A stretch of 64,000 bases of DNA from assembly GCF_000416235.1 (NCBI RefSeq), contig NZ_ATLO01000053.1, positions 167,493 to 231,492 on the forward strand, read 5' to 3'. A program made the translations under genes and the position numbers. This stretch comes from Pseudomonas sp. CFII64. Its GTDB lineage: Bacteria > Pseudomonadota > Gammaproteobacteria > Pseudomonadales > Pseudomonadaceae. Every line of letters begins with the position of its first letter. Within the stretch, counting starts at the first letter, position 1. Shown piece after piece: positions 7,405 to 16,875 of the stretch. Under the pieces are notes generated by a model that had not been told where the DNA came from, searched no databases, and was given only the letters and a program-made list of their open reading frames with translations.

Positions 7405-9509
7405 GCCGGAAGCTCCGTTGGATAGTGACTGTGCTGACGGGCCACGGCCTGTTCGATGGTGGCGCGGGGCAACACGCCGATATCGACCAGATAGTCGCCA
7501 ATGCGGCCGTGATGCTGCGGGCGATAATTGAGCATGGCGCGGCTGAACACGTCGCGGTCCAGCAAGCCCATTTCGATCAGCAAATCGCCCAGCAGCGGCG
7601 CTTTGGCATTGGGCACGGACTGGCCATCGATAGCGTTGACGTTGCGCAATTGCGCGACGATTTCACTTTCCCGGGCAATCAGCTGCACCGGCTCGCTGCC
7701 CAGTTCGTCGCTGATCTGTTGCAGGCCTTCGGCGGTCAACGGGCTGGCCACGGCGATTTGCGCGCGGCCTTCCTCGTTGAGCCCCAACGGCACCACGCGC
7801 CAGCGCAGGGCGAATTCGTCGGTCAACAGCGACGCTTTGGCTTTATGCGCGACATCAAAAACCCGTGGCAGATCGTTCTGAAAGGCGATGGCTTCAGCCA
7901 GTGTTTCGTCATCCAGCCAGCCGTGGCTGAGCAGGATGCGCCCCAGCGGCATGTGCCGGGTCTGTTGTTCGTCGAGAGCGGTTTGCAGGTTAGTGTCGTT
8001 GATCGCCTGCCAGGACAGCAACACGCTGCCCAGCTTGCGCGGCGCGGCGGCAACCAGATCGGTGGACGGGAAATCGTGCATGGTCTTGTCCCAGACCAGC
8101 TTGCGATTGAGCGCCTTGCCGACCAGGAACATACGCCACGCCCGGGACGCGGCCATGAAGTTGACGAAGTTGCCGACCACCATGCGCGGGATTGACAGCA
8201 AACCGTGCTGCCAGCCGTACAACACCGTGGTGAAGTAACAGCGGTGCAGGATGCGCCAGCCCAAGGCAATACCGTTGGCGATCAGCAGGTACTTGATCCA
8301 GCCATTGGCTTCGAACGGCGTCGGGAAACTCACGTCCCACAACCCGCTTTGGCGCAGGATGATCAGCGCCACCAGTTGCACGAGAATCACGTAGGCCAGG
8401 ATGCTGACGAACGCCGTCACCACGCCTTTGCGATCGCGAAACAGCAGGTAACGGTTGGCCAGCGAGCCATTCCAGCCCATCTGTTCCCAGCCTTGCAGGC
8501 CGATACCCAGGGTCCAGCGCGCTTTTTGGCGGAACGCGGTGCGGAAAGTGTCCGGGAAGAATTCGCGCACACACAGCGGCATCTTCAGGGTCGATTCATA
8601 GGGTTTGCGAAACCACGATTTGCGCAGCACGCGGAATTCCACCGGGAAGCGCACGAAGATCGCGTTCATGCCGACTTTGGCCAGGCGCGCGCCAACGTCG
8701 TAGTCCTCGGTGAGGCTGTCGGTGTTGAACGGCTGGTTCTGGGTTTCCCCGGCCAGCACTTGCAGGGCGCGGTGCGAGAAGCAGGTGCCGACGCCGGCCG
8801 AAGGCACGGTGTCGGTCATGCTTTCGCGGACCACCAGATCCTTGCCGTGCCATTCGGCGAACTCGTCCATGTAGGTGCCTGCCACCCATTCGTACCAGTT
8901 GCGTTCCAGAGACACGACCGGCAACTGGATCATGTCTTTACGCGGCAACAGGTAGTTGAACAGGCGCAGTTCCAGTGGATGCAGCACGTCTTCGCTGTCA
9001 TGCAGCACGACGCCGGCGAAGGTCATGCCGTGGGTTTTCTCGTGCAGGAAAATCGCCTGGATCACCCAGTTCAGACAGTCGGCCTTGCAGGTCGGCCCGG
9101 CATGCGGGACTTCCACGCGGTGCAACTGCTTGTAGCGCCGACGCATGCGCTCCACCTCATCGATGGTGCGCTGGTCATTGATGTAGGTGCCGACGAAGAC
9201 CACATAGTTCTGGTAATCCAGAGTCGACACCATGTTCTCGATCATCGGTGCGATGACGTCGTATTCCAGCCAGGCCGGGACCATGATCGCCAACGGCTGT
9301 TCATCCCGATCCAGCAGTTGCCGGGCGGTCAGTGGCCGGTATTTGCGGTCCACGGTGAACTTGCGGAACAGGCGGCGAGACCAGTACCACAGGTCGATGA
9401 ACAGATCGTCCAGGCTGGAGATCAGGATCAGCACCGCGATCACAATGGTCGCGACTTCCAGGAAGCTGTAGTAATGGGCCAGCCAGTAGGGCCAATAAAG
9501 CGACGTCAT
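7401..9509 (-). CDS. nfrB: NfrB-like glycosyltransferase with MshEN c-di-GMP domain
   Basis: This 702-residue inner-membrane protein has an N-terminal membrane segment (15-35). A family-2 glycosyltransferase core follows with HDSED (170-174), TED (267-269) and QKARW (328-332, the QxxRW motif of processive enzymes). More membrane helices lie at about 363-450. From about 491 to the end come tandem MshEN/GSPII_E_N modules (RKLGSVLLSW...LGRILLSHGWL; later GRIGDYLVDIGVL), the fold that binds c-di-GMP in MshE-type proteins. In E. coli NfrB is known to need c-di-GMP and to use UDP-ManNAc. The key residues are intact here, so it is probably the polymerase of this operon. Confidence 0.88.
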   Translation of the reverse strand: MTSLYWPYWLAHYYSFLEVATIVIAVLILISSLDDLFIDLWYWSRRLFRKFTVDRKYRPLTARQLLDRDEQPLAIMVPAWLEYDVIAPMIENMVSTLDYQNYVVFVGTYINDQRTIDEVERMRRRYKQLHRVEVPHAGPTCKADCLNWVIQAIFLHEKTHGMTFAGVVLHDSEDVLHPLELRLFNYLLPRKDMIQLPVVSLERNWYEWVAGTYMDEFAEWHGKDLVVRESMTDTVPSAGVGTCFSHRALQVLAGETQNQPFNTDSLTEDYDVGARLAKVGMNAIFVRFPVEFRVLRKSWFRKPYESTLKMPLCVREFFPDTFRTAFRQKARWTLGIGLQGWEQMGWNGSLANRYLLFRDRKGVVTAFVSILAYVILVQLVALIILRQSGLWDVSFPTPFEANGWIKYLLIANGIALGWRILHRCYFTTVLYGWQHGLLSIPRMVVGNFVNFMAASRAWRMFLVGKALNRKLVWDKTMHDFPSTDLVAAAPRKLGSVLLSWQAINDTNLQTALDEQQTRHMPLGRILLSHGWLDDETLAEAIAFQNDLPRVFDVAHKAKASLLTDEFALRWRVVPLGLNEEGRAQIAVASPLTAEGLQQISDELGSEPVQLIARESEIVAQLRNVNAIDGQSVPNAKAPLLGDLLIEMGLLDRDVFSRAMLNYRPQHHGRIGDYLVDIGVLPRATIEQAVARQHSHYPTELPA

Positions 9510-9521
9510 CGAAGGGTTCCG

Positions 9522-11735
9522 TTACTGGCGATTGCGACGGGCGCTACGGCCAGCCAGCATCAGGATGAGCACCAACAGGATGCCGCCGGGAATCAGCCAC
9601 AACAGCGAAGGGGTGCGCCAGGCGTCGAGGCCTTTAGGTTCTTCTTTATCGATGAACTGGCTACCGCTCGGGTCCTTGGTATCGAAAGTCGTCACCACGC
9701 CGTTGTCGCCCAGAATCGTCACGTCGCCACGGGTCAACAGCACCGGTTTGGCGAAGGTTGGCGCGTCGCTGCCCAGGGCGCGGTAGATCAGGCCGTGCTG
9801 GCCACCGGCGTCCACGGCCTGCAGCGAAGCCAGGTGATTGAGCGGGTGCAGATCCAGCAGCGGCTGGTCCTTGTGATTGATGCGCAGGCGACCCTGATCA
9901 TCGACCTGAACCGATTCCTTACTGTCCTTGAGCGGCAACTCGAAGGCTAGGAAGTCTTTGTCCGGCGTGACCGTGGCTTTTGGATCGGCGCTGACTTTCA
10001 GTTCAGCGCGCAGTGGCGAAACACCCGCGCCATCGGCCACCGAAATCACTTGCGGCAAGCTGCTTGCCGGGTGATCCAGATACGCCTGAGGCACGAGGAT
10101 TTGCGTGTTCATGGCGTAGCGCGCGGCCATGCCGGAGAAGCCATCATTCAGGCTGATTTTGTCCAGCACGATGTGGCTGGTCGGCAATACCGAAACCGGG
10201 AACGCTTGCGGAGTTTCCAGGCAGCGATCACTGACCGGCTGACGCTGGAACGACACGCGCAGCACGTTTTTCGAGCCCAGGGCGTAGCTTGGAATTCGCG
10301 CTTCGATACGTTGCTTCTCGCCGTTGGCAACCAGTTGTTGCGCGCCAATCAGGTAGTCGTTGAGAAACACCGAAGCCACTGGCGCGGTGTCCGAAGCACC
10401 TGGTGCGGCGGACACGTCCACCACCGCCTGGACCGGCAGACGACCGTCGTAGGCGACGCTGCCCAATGGGAACGAAGCGCTCCAGTCGGACTTGGCGAGT
10501 ACGTCGATGGTGCCGGGGTTGCCGCCCAGATTAGCCAGGGCCAAGCGGCCATCGGCGCTCAACGGCATTTGTGCTTCGCTGACCGTCAAGGTGCGGCTGC
10601 GCGCCAGCTTGTTCCAGGCGCTGCTGAACAGGGCCATGGCTTTGCCGGTGGCTTCTGGCGCGATCATCAACACCGGACGCGTGCCGAGTAAGGCCAGACG
10701 CACGTTGTCGGTGCCTTTGGCAGCCAGACCTGCATTCACATGACGCTCGCGCCATTGCGTGAACGCAGCGCCTGCGGTTGCGTCGGCGCCTTGAAACTGG
10801 CTCTGCAAGGCGTCCAGGGATTCATTGATCGCCTTGAGCAATTGCGGGTCGTTGATCGCCAGGTCGGCCTGCACGTTCGGGGTCTGACCGAGCATCAGCA
10901 ATGCGCCGATTTCCGCCGGGTTGGCCAGGGTATGCGCGCCCTTGCCATTGAGTGCGGCGAACGCCGGAATATTCTGCAGTTCGGCCGGGATACGCAGAGC
11001 GCTCAGGTCGACGCTGTCTTGCACGGCAGGGAAGGGCAGGATGCGCGCATGTTTGCCGATCCGCTCCAGAGCCACACCCAGACGCCAGGCGGCATCGTAA
11101 CTGCCAGCGCTCAGGCTGCCCGGGGCGACCATGATCCCGGGTTTGCCCGGCAATGCGGTCCAGGCGGCACCGACGTCCTGCAACAGGTTGGCGTCGTAGC
11201 TGTAATTGAGGCGGGTATCGGGCTCGATGCGCAACACGTTGCCGATGGCGCGTTCGTCTTCACACAGCACCCGGGAAACCACCGACGACCAGGCCACGCC
11301 CAGACGGACCGAGCCGCTGTCGCGAGCGGCTTTGTCGACGCCCAGCGTGGAGCTGGCGTTGCCCTGGGCTTCGCTCAAGCCTTCGGCACGGACCGGGTAG
11401 CCATCGAGCGAGAGCAGCAAGGTGTTGCGACCGCCTTCGCCATTGAGGTAACTGGCATCGAAGGTCAGCGACGCATCGGTCAGCGGCACACCGGCCGGAA
11501 CCGGCAGGTACAGCTCACGACGCGCATCGGTGGAACCGAGGATGATCGGTGCGTCGATCCCCAGATCCCGCAAGCGGATTTCTCGCTGTTGCTGCGTATC
11601 GGCATTGAGGCGATTGATCGCCTGGGTGAGCGGACTGTCCGCCGCCAGGGCAAAGTTCGGCATGAGCGCGAGCAGGCTCACGCCACAGGCAAGGGCGCTG
11701 AGCGCGCCCGTTTGGGTGGCAACGGAAGACTTCAT
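9522..11735 (-). CDS. BcsB-like periplasmic subunit of polysaccharide synthase
   Basis: The 737-residue protein has a signal peptide (about residues 1-31) and one C-terminal membrane helix (WLIPGGILLVLILMLAGRS) followed by a basic tail. The long periplasmic part matches BcsB, the membrane-anchored partner of cellulose synthase. It includes two jelly-roll-like modules, for example ITFDASYLNG and VSVLPTSHIVLD-type strands. BcsB guides the nascent glycan out of the synthase. Here there is no bcsA, so it must serve the NfrB-like enzyme encoded 12 bases downstream. Annotation pipelines often call such proteins cellulose genes, which would be misleading in this setting. Confidence 0.8.
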   Translation of the reverse strand: MKSSVATQTGALSALACGVSLLALMPNFALAADSPLTQAINRLNADTQQQREIRLRDLGIDAPIILGSTDARRELYLPVPAGVPLTDASLTFDASYLNGEGGRNTLLLSLDGYPVRAEGLSEAQGNASSTLGVDKAARDSGSVRLGVAWSSVVSRVLCEDERAIGNVLRIEPDTRLNYSYDANLLQDVGAAWTALPGKPGIMVAPGSLSAGSYDAAWRLGVALERIGKHARILPFPAVQDSVDLSALRIPAELQNIPAFAALNGKGAHTLANPAEIGALLMLGQTPNVQADLAINDPQLLKAINESLDALQSQFQGADATAGAAFTQWRERHVNAGLAAKGTDNVRLALLGTRPVLMIAPEATGKAMALFSSAWNKLARSRTLTVSEAQMPLSADGRLALANLGGNPGTIDVLAKSDWSASFPLGSVAYDGRLPVQAVVDVSAAPGASDTAPVASVFLNDYLIGAQQLVANGEKQRIEARIPSYALGSKNVLRVSFQRQPVSDRCLETPQAFPVSVLPTSHIVLDKISLNDGFSGMAARYAMNTQILVPQAYLDHPASSLPQVISVADGAGVSPLRAELKVSADPKATVTPDKDFLAFELPLKDSKESVQVDDQGRLRINHKDQPLLDLHPLNHLASLQAVDAGGQHGLIYRALGSDAPTFAKPVLLTRGDVTILGDNGVVTTFDTKDPSGSQFIDKEEPKGLDAWRTPSLLWLIPGGILLVLILMLAGRSARRNRQ

Positions 11736-11774
11736 TCAGGCAGATCTCAAGCTGATAGAGGGGACGAGCGTTTG

Positions 11775-13058
11775 TTACTGATAGGTGGACGCCGGCTGGG
11801 TATTGTCCGCTGCCGTGTGCGTCTGCGCATGCTCAAGGTACTTGGGCAATTGCAACTGACCGACGACGAAGTCGTTGACCGGACGGCCCATCAAGGCATC
11901 GACAATGCGCGAACTGGCTTGGCCATCGCCGTAAGGGTTGGCCGCCTGTGAGGCGCGACGCCACAGCAAGTCATCGTCGAACAGCGCATTGACGCCGCTG
12001 ATGATCGAGTCCGGCGAAGTGCCGACCAGACGCACGGTGCCCGCCGCAACGGCTTCAGGCCGCTCGGTGACATCACGCATGACCAGCACCGGTTTGCCCA
12101 GCGACGGCGCTTCTTCCTGCACGCCACCGGAATCGGTGAGGATCACGTGGGCACGCTGCATCAAGCGCACGAACGCCAGGTAATCCAGTGGCTGGATCAG
12201 GTGCACATTGGGCAGGTCGCCCAAGTGTTCCGTCACAGGCCCGAGAACATTGGGGTTCAAATGCACCGGGTAAACGATCTGGATATCGCTGCGCTGGGCC
12301 AGCTGACGCAGGGCTTTGCAGATATCGAGGAAGCCGTCGCCGAAGTTTTCCCGACGATGCCCGGTCACCAGCAAGACCTTGCGGTCGGCCTGCAGGAAAG
12401 AAAACTGTTGGTCCAGACCGGCACGCAGCCCGGCATCCTGCTCGATGCGTTGCGCGGTCAGCTGCAGGGCATCGATCACCGTGTTGCCGGTGACGAAAGA
12501 GCGACCTTGCAGGCGTTCGCCCAGCAGGTTGCGACGTGATTCGTCAGTCGGCGCAAACAGCATGTCGGCACCCAGGTCGATGCAGCGACGGTTCATCTCT
12601 TCCGGCCATGGGCTGTAGATATCACCGGTACGCAGCCCGGCTTCCACATGGCCCACCGGGATACGGCGATGGAAGGCACACATCGACGCGACCATGGCGG
12701 ACGTTGTGTCGCCATGCACCAGCACACGATCAGGCTGGGTCATCTCCAACACCGGATCAATCGCCCCGTACAGCGCAGCGGTCAGCGAGTTGAGGGTCTG
12801 GTGCGGCGTCATCACATCCAGAGTGAAATCAGCTTTCAGATCGAACAGCTCCAGCACCTGTTTAAGCATGCTCTGGTGCTGGCCGGTGATGCAGATCTGC
12901 GAGTGGATACCCGGTTCTGCAGCCAGTGCCTTGACCAAAGGAGCCATCTTGATGGCTTCTGGACGTGTGCCGAAAATCGACAGGATTTTAATCCTTGAAT
13001 GACTACGAGCGATGATGCCCTCCTCGCGCAGCTTTTGCGCCGCACAACAGTTGCTCAA
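11775..13058 (-). CDS. wecB: UDP-N-acetylglucosamine 2-epimerase (non-hydrolysing)
   Basis: The enzyme turns UDP-GlcNAc into UDP-ManNAc. The family start KILSIFGTRPEAIKMAPLV is present, as are VHGDTTSAM, HVEAGLR, VTGHRRENFG and DSGGVQEEA, all typical of WecB. The start is unclear. The first possible codon is a TTG at 13058 (427 residues). The usual family start (MKILSIFGTRPE) aligns with an ATT codon, and a GAGGAGG lies upstream of that region. The tail after about residue 395 is longer than in typical WecB. As first gene of the operon it supplies the sugar for the NfrB-like polymerase, as WecB does for NfrB in E. coli. Confidence 0.88.
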   Translation of the reverse strand: MSNCCAAQKLREEGIIARSHSRIKILSIFGTRPEAIKMAPLVKALAAEPGIHSQICITGQHQSMLKQVLELFDLKADFTLDVMTPHQTLNSLTAALYGAIDPVLEMTQPDRVLVHGDTTSAMVASMCAFHRRIPVGHVEAGLRTGDIYSPWPEEMNRRCIDLGADMLFAPTDESRRNLLGERLQGRSFVTGNTVIDALQLTAQRIEQDAGLRAGLDQQFSFLQADRKVLLVTGHRRENFGDGFLDICKALRQLAQRSDIQIVYPVHLNPNVLGPVTEHLGDLPNVHLIQPLDYLAFVRLMQRAHVILTDSGGVQEEAPSLGKPVLVMRDVTERPEAVAAGTVRLVGTSPDSIISGVNALFDDDLLWRRASQAANPYGDGQASSRIVDALMGRPVNDFVVGQLQLPKYLEHAQTHTAADNTQPASTYQ

Positions 13059-14005
13059 GGTGTGATGGCATCTTGAGCAAACTAACGTATTGAGTTTTAT
13101 CGGGCCGGGGACTTAATCGGAATGGAGGCTTGATATTCACTTCGTGTGAGATGGCGCATTGCCTTGCTTCCCGGATCTGGCCGGATTATTAGCACTAACG
13201 GCGATAACTGCAAAGGGTAATGTGCGAAATTAATGTTTAATTCTTAGGTGTGAAACTTTTGTTTTTTTAATGGGTCTTTTACAGGTTTGATCTTTTTAAC
13301 AGGTGAAACCTTAGAGGCTGTTGGTTTAGCGTTTCGCCCTTTGTTTACAGGGGTTTGGCAACTGGACAATACCGCTCGTCTGCAAGCATTGACCTTTTCT
13401 TATATACCGAGGTCGCGAGCGGCGGCATATAGAAATAATACGGGGTAAGCGGGGAGGTGAGAGTCACGGGAATGACGCCTGTATATTGTCGGACCCGAGG
13501 CAGCGAGTGTCGAACAATAAAAGTTCAGTTGCAAGCGTATTAATTAAAAAGAACATCGAATGATTCACATTTCATTCGGTGGTGGCACATTGATGTCAAT
13601 TATATCGGGTAGGTGTCGGAGTATCAAAGGCCTATCGTGGCAATTAACGCATGTCTGAGGAACGAAGGTATTCGCGGAGTGATATTCCTGATGACAGCTC
13701 AAAGTGAAGTTGCTTTTTACTCCGGTGATAACCACAGCATTCGCACAGCGGCCAAACATACATTGGTATGAAGCCCGGCCGCTGTGATGCCGCCGCCTCT
13801 GCGGTCCGTACGTGTGCCGTTCGCACTCGCCTTCAGCCCGGATATTCAGGCCTGCAGCGCCCAGTCGGCGGTCACAGCCTATACCCGGGTATGGTTTCGG
13901 GTCCGATGGTCGCGACGCAGACTTATCTCCTGGCAAGCCCTTGCGCTCATCTTGAGAGAGCGGCCAGCCCCCGAGTTTCTTGACCCAGGCAACAGGAGAG
14001 CGATC
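13059..14005. other. Intergenic region upstream of the exopolysaccharide operon
   Basis: This stretch of about 950 bases separates wecB (leftward) from the MBL-fold gene (rightward). The part 13180-13570 is AT-rich with T-tracts and should hold the operon promoter. The part 13600-14000 is open on both strands but its predicted peptides lack any domain or composition of real proteins, so I call no gene. No clear operator was recognised. Confidence 0.5.
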
Positions 14006-14977
14006 ATGACAACGCATCTGAACCACGTAACCCAAAATCGGCAAATCAACGATCAGCAGCAATCAGACGTGAGCTTGCACGCCTCGCACGGCGGGTTGGG
14101 CTTCGGGGAGCTGGTGCCTTCGCGCTATGCGCTGCGGGTCGGCGAAATTGACGTGCTGGTGGTCAGCGATGGGGTGCTGCCGCTGCCGACCTCGACGATG
14201 TCTACCAACGCCAGTCCAGCTGATCGTGCCGCCTGGTTCAAGGAGATGTATCTGGGGCCGGATGCGTTCGATTGGGCGCTGAACGTACTGGTGGTGCGCA
14301 GCAGCGACCAGCTCATACTCGTCGACGCTGGACTGGGAGGGCAGTTCCCCGGTTTTCCGCGGGCCGGGCAGCTCCCCAAACGACTGGAAGCGGCCGGGAT
14401 CAATCTCGCGTCGGTGACCGACATCGTGATTACGCACATGCACATGGACCATATCGGCGGGCTGCTGGCTGACGAAGTGAAGAGCCGTCTGCGTCCGGAT
14501 GTACGCATCCACGTTGCGGCGGCTGAGGTTGCGTTCTGGGAGTTGCCCGATTTCACCTACACCGAAATGCCGGCACCGGTGCCGGACGTCCTGCGCGCCA
14601 CCGCCAATCAGTTCATAGACGATTACCGCAGCAACGTGCGTACGTTCGAGGACGAGTATGAGGTGGCGCCGGGCGTGGTCGTCAAACTGACCGGCGGCCA
14701 TACCCCTGGACACAGTGTGGTCTACATAAACTCCCTCGGCGAACGCCTGACCTTCGCCGGCGACGCGCTGTTTCCGGTCGCTTTCCAGCACCCCGAGTGG
14801 CACAACGGCTTTGAACATGACCCTGAGGAGTCGGTTCGCGTTCGGGTGCGTCTGATGCAAGAGGCGGCGGCGAGCGGTGAATGGTTGGTCGCCACCCACT
14901 TGCCATTTCCTTCCGTTGGCCGAGTGGCCGTCGACGGTGACGCCTTTCGCTGGATCGCGGCGTTCTGGGACTATTGA
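14006..14977 (+). CDS. Metallo-beta-lactamase-fold hydrolase
   Basis: The ATG at 14006 has AGGAGAG five bases upstream; a longer frame exists but lacks support. The 323-residue protein shows the metal-binding motif HMHMDHIGG (His144, His146, Asp148, His149), GGHTPGH for the next histidine and GDALFP for the bridging aspartate. The arrangement is that of the group including methyl parathion hydrolase and quorum-quenching lactonases. There is no signal peptide. The substrate is unknown. It stands alone between the exopolysaccharide and curli operons, convergent with the latter. Confidence 0.82.
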   Translation: MTTHLNHVTQNRQINDQQQSDVSLHASHGGLGFGELVPSRYALRVGEIDVLVVSDGVLPLPTSTMSTNASPADRAAWFKEMYLGPDAFDWALNVLVVRSSDQLILVDAGLGGQFPGFPRAGQLPKRLEAAGINLASVTDIVITHMHMDHIGGLLADEVKSRLRPDVRIHVAAAEVAFWELPDFTYTEMPAPVPDVLRATANQFIDDYRSNVRTFEDEYEVAPGVVVKLTGGHTPGHSVVYINSLGERLTFAGDALFPVAFQHPEWHNGFEHDPEESVRVRVRLMQEAAASGEWLVATHLPFPSVGRVAVDGDAFRWIAAFWDY

Positions 14978-15072
14978 TCGTTATTGCAGGGAGTAGGTGG
15001 CGGCACCCCGGCAGGAGGCGTTCATTGCCGAAGACGCCCGTGCAAACGCTGAAGATCTTGTCAGCAGGACCG

Positions 15073-15142
15073 CCGCCTTCCCGGACAAGTCCGGTCCTAC
15101 CGGATTGTGCAAATCGGTAGGAGGGGACTTGTCCCCGAAGGC
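15073..15142. repeat. REP-like inverted pair
   Basis: Two opposed copies of the local REP palindrome lie here: GCCTTCCCGGACAAGTCCGG and, inverted, GGAGGGGACTTGTCCCCGAA, around a short spacer. The pair sits between the convergent MBL-fold and curli genes, where it can also end transcripts. Related hairpins occur at 25461, 30368 and 34870. Confidence 0.7.
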
Positions 15143-15163
15143 GTCGACCAGTCCCCGACCAGG

Positions 15164-15457
15164 TTACTCGCAATCGCTATCAGCTTCCTTGAGCAGCTTG
15201 TCATCCTGGAACACTTGCAGATGTACCTGGCAGCTGGCGCCGCTGGGCATGCTCAGGGTGACCAGCGAGCCTGCGGCGCCGCTTTGCAGGTCGCCGCTCT
15301 GGTTGATGCTGGAGGTGCCGCTGGCGCTGCTCTGGCGTACCGTCATGCGGTACTGCAAGGTCAGCGGGGTCGGGCTTTGCAGTTGCGGGCGGATCAGGAC
15401 CGCTTCACCGTGGCGCTGGGCGTCGATGGACAGGCTCAGTTGCGATACGTCGATCAT
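15164..15457 (-). CDS. CsgC/CsgH-like curli accessory protein
   Basis: The 97-residue product lies 4 bases after the csgB stop and is the last gene of the curli operon. Its pattern (LSIDAQRHGEAVLIRPQLQS...SGTSSINQSG...GASCQVHLQVFQDD) resembles the small beta-sandwich CsgC/CsgH proteins that stop early curlin aggregation. Length fits this family. Two cysteines are present near the C-terminus, but not as CxC. Unlike known members it shows no signal peptide at the only visible start (ATG at 15457), which is odd for a periplasmic chaperone. Confidence 0.65.
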   Translation of the reverse strand: MIDVSQLSLSIDAQRHGEAVLIRPQLQSPTPLTLQYRMTVRQSSASGTSSINQSGDLQSGAAGSLVTLSMPSGASCQVHLQVFQDDKLLKEADSDCE

Positions 15458-15461
15458 TGGC

Positions 15462-15968
15462 TTACCACTGTTTTACGCTGGCGGTGGAGTTGTTGCCGTA
15501 TTGGGTGACCGTGGCGGTGCCGTTGAAACCGGCCTGTTGCACGCTGGCCTGATTGCCGGTTCCGTATTGATTGACGTAAGCCTGGTTGTACGCGCCGGTC
15601 TGGGCGACCACGGCCGAGTTGCCCGTGCCGTTCTGTACCGCGCTGGCCTGGTTGTAGCTGCCGGTTTGAGTCAGTGTCAGGTCGTTGTTGCGCCCGGTCT
15701 GCTGCACGTAGGCCTGGTTGGCGGTACCGCTCTGGCTGATCACCGCCTGGTTGCGCGTGCCGGTCTGGATCTGCTCGAGCTTTTGCGCAGATCCGTTCTG
15801 ATCGATACGCGTCTTGTTGTAGTCGCCGATCTGGGTGATGGCGGCTACGTTGCCGCGGCTGATGTCGGCATAACGTGGTTCGGACTGGAGGTCTGATGCC
15901 TGACACATTCCACTGGCGACCAGCAGTCCTGCTGCCAGCCATCGCAGGTATTGGGTGTTAAACGCCAT
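15462..15968 (-). CDS. csgB: Minor curlin subunit CsgB
   Basis: The 168-residue protein has a signal peptide (residues 1-24, ...GMCQA). It then carries about five to six curlin repeats with the Q-x4-N-x5-Q spacing (for example TQIGDYNKTRIDQNG, QTGSYNQASAVQNG, QYGTGNQASVQQ). In known systems CsgB is the outer-membrane-bound nucleator for CsgA fibres. The last repeat ends TASVKQW. The gene sits between csgG and the csgC/H-like gene on the same strand. I assign it as csgB by length, position and repeat number; the longer curlin upstream is then csgA. Confidence 0.82.
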   Translation of the reverse strand: MAFNTQYLRWLAAGLLVASGMCQASDLQSEPRYADISRGNVAAITQIGDYNKTRIDQNGSAQKLEQIQTGTRNQAVISQSGTANQAYVQQTGRNNDLTLTQTGSYNQASAVQNGTGNSAVVAQTGAYNQAYVNQYGTGNQASVQQAGFNGTATVTQYGNNSTASVKQW

Positions 15969-15992
15969 GTTCAGCTCCGTTTTGAGAAGTTT

Positions 15993-16856
15993 TTATTTAT
16001 CCGAGCCGGTCAGCGGCATGGACAGCGTCAGGTCGTCGTAACTCTTCAGATAACTTTGCAGCAGTGGCTTGTTCAGATCGTCCGGGTTCTTCAGCAGCCA
16101 GCTGCCGTCCCGCGCGCCTTGGGCCACCATGTGCACCAAGGCGGTTTCAATGGCTTCGCGCACGCATTGCTGCACCGGTTCGTTGCGGCTGAACCCGGTT
16201 TCAACTTCCAGCAAGTGCTTGAGCGAGACGTACTTGAACACGCCGAAATCGACCTGGATCGAGAACACGGTCTTGGTCGTGGTGATGCTCTGGATAATCT
16301 CGCCGCTGCGAATGTCCACGGCACGCAGGTTGACGGTCACCTGGTCCTGGCGGTACAGCTCGGACGGGCCGATGCCCAGGTAACGCACGCCGATACCGCC
16401 GGAGCGCACGTTGCTTTCGTAGGCGACGATGGCGCCTTCGATGATCAGGTTGGCCGGACGCAGCGCGGGCAGCTGGACCTGAGCCTTGTCCTGCGGTTGC
16501 TCCAGGGCGCGGATGATCTTGCGCTCGGTGAGCAGGTCCTGCAGGTTTTCGCGTTCGACCGGTTTGAACCAGCGCGAATCACGCAGCGCGGTCACCAGCA
16601 AGGACGCAGCGCCCTGGGTCACAGCGGTTGAAAAAGAACTGTCTGGCGACGGTTTGTATTGTCCGGTCTGATCACGCAAACCATACACAGCGACGGCGAT
16701 GGGGCCGGCCGGTGCGGGCAGGTTGGTCAGGTCACGGGAAATCTGGGTGGGCGGTGACAGCGAAGCGGGATTGAAAGTAGCCGCTGGACGAGAAGTGGCA
16801 CAGCCGCTGACGACCAATACTGCACATACAACCATTGATAACGAGCGGATGTGCAT
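15993..16856 (-). CDS. csgG: Curli secretion lipoprotein CsgG
   Basis: CsgG forms the nonameric outer-membrane pore for curlin export. The 287-residue product starts with a lipoprotein signal and lipobox (VVSGC, Cys19). It shows the CsgG family sequence (VAVYGLRDQTGQYKPSP, SSFSTAVTQGA, WFKPVERENLQDLLTERKIIR). Length is close to that of the E. coli protein (277). A stem-loop with features of a terminator at 16876-16900 lies between csgA and this gene and may lower csgG expression relative to csgA. Confidence 0.93.
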   Translation of the reverse strand: MHIRSLSMVVCAVLVVSGCATSRPAATFNPASLSPPTQISRDLTNLPAPAGPIAVAVYGLRDQTGQYKPSPDSSFSTAVTQGAASLLVTALRDSRWFKPVERENLQDLLTERKIIRALEQPQDKAQVQLPALRPANLIIEGAIVAYESNVRSGGIGVRYLGIGPSELYRQDQVTVNLRAVDIRSGEIIQSITTTKTVFSIQVDFGVFKYVSLKHLLEVETGFSRNEPVQQCVREAIETALVHMVAQGARDGSWLLKNPDDLNKPLLQSYLKSYDDLTLSMPLTGSDK

Positions 16857-16875
16857 CGTCGTTCCTCTACAAGAA

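Noticed and set aside
9522..11735. Cellulose synthesis locus
   Set aside because: BcsB-like is present, but bcsA, bcsZ and bcsC are not; the polymerase is NfrB-like, so cellulose is unlikely.
13565..14062. Minus-strand 165-residue frame before the MBL gene
   Set aside because: It overlaps the MBL start, has no domain or ribosome site and odd composition; the MBL frame on the plus strand is clearly coding.
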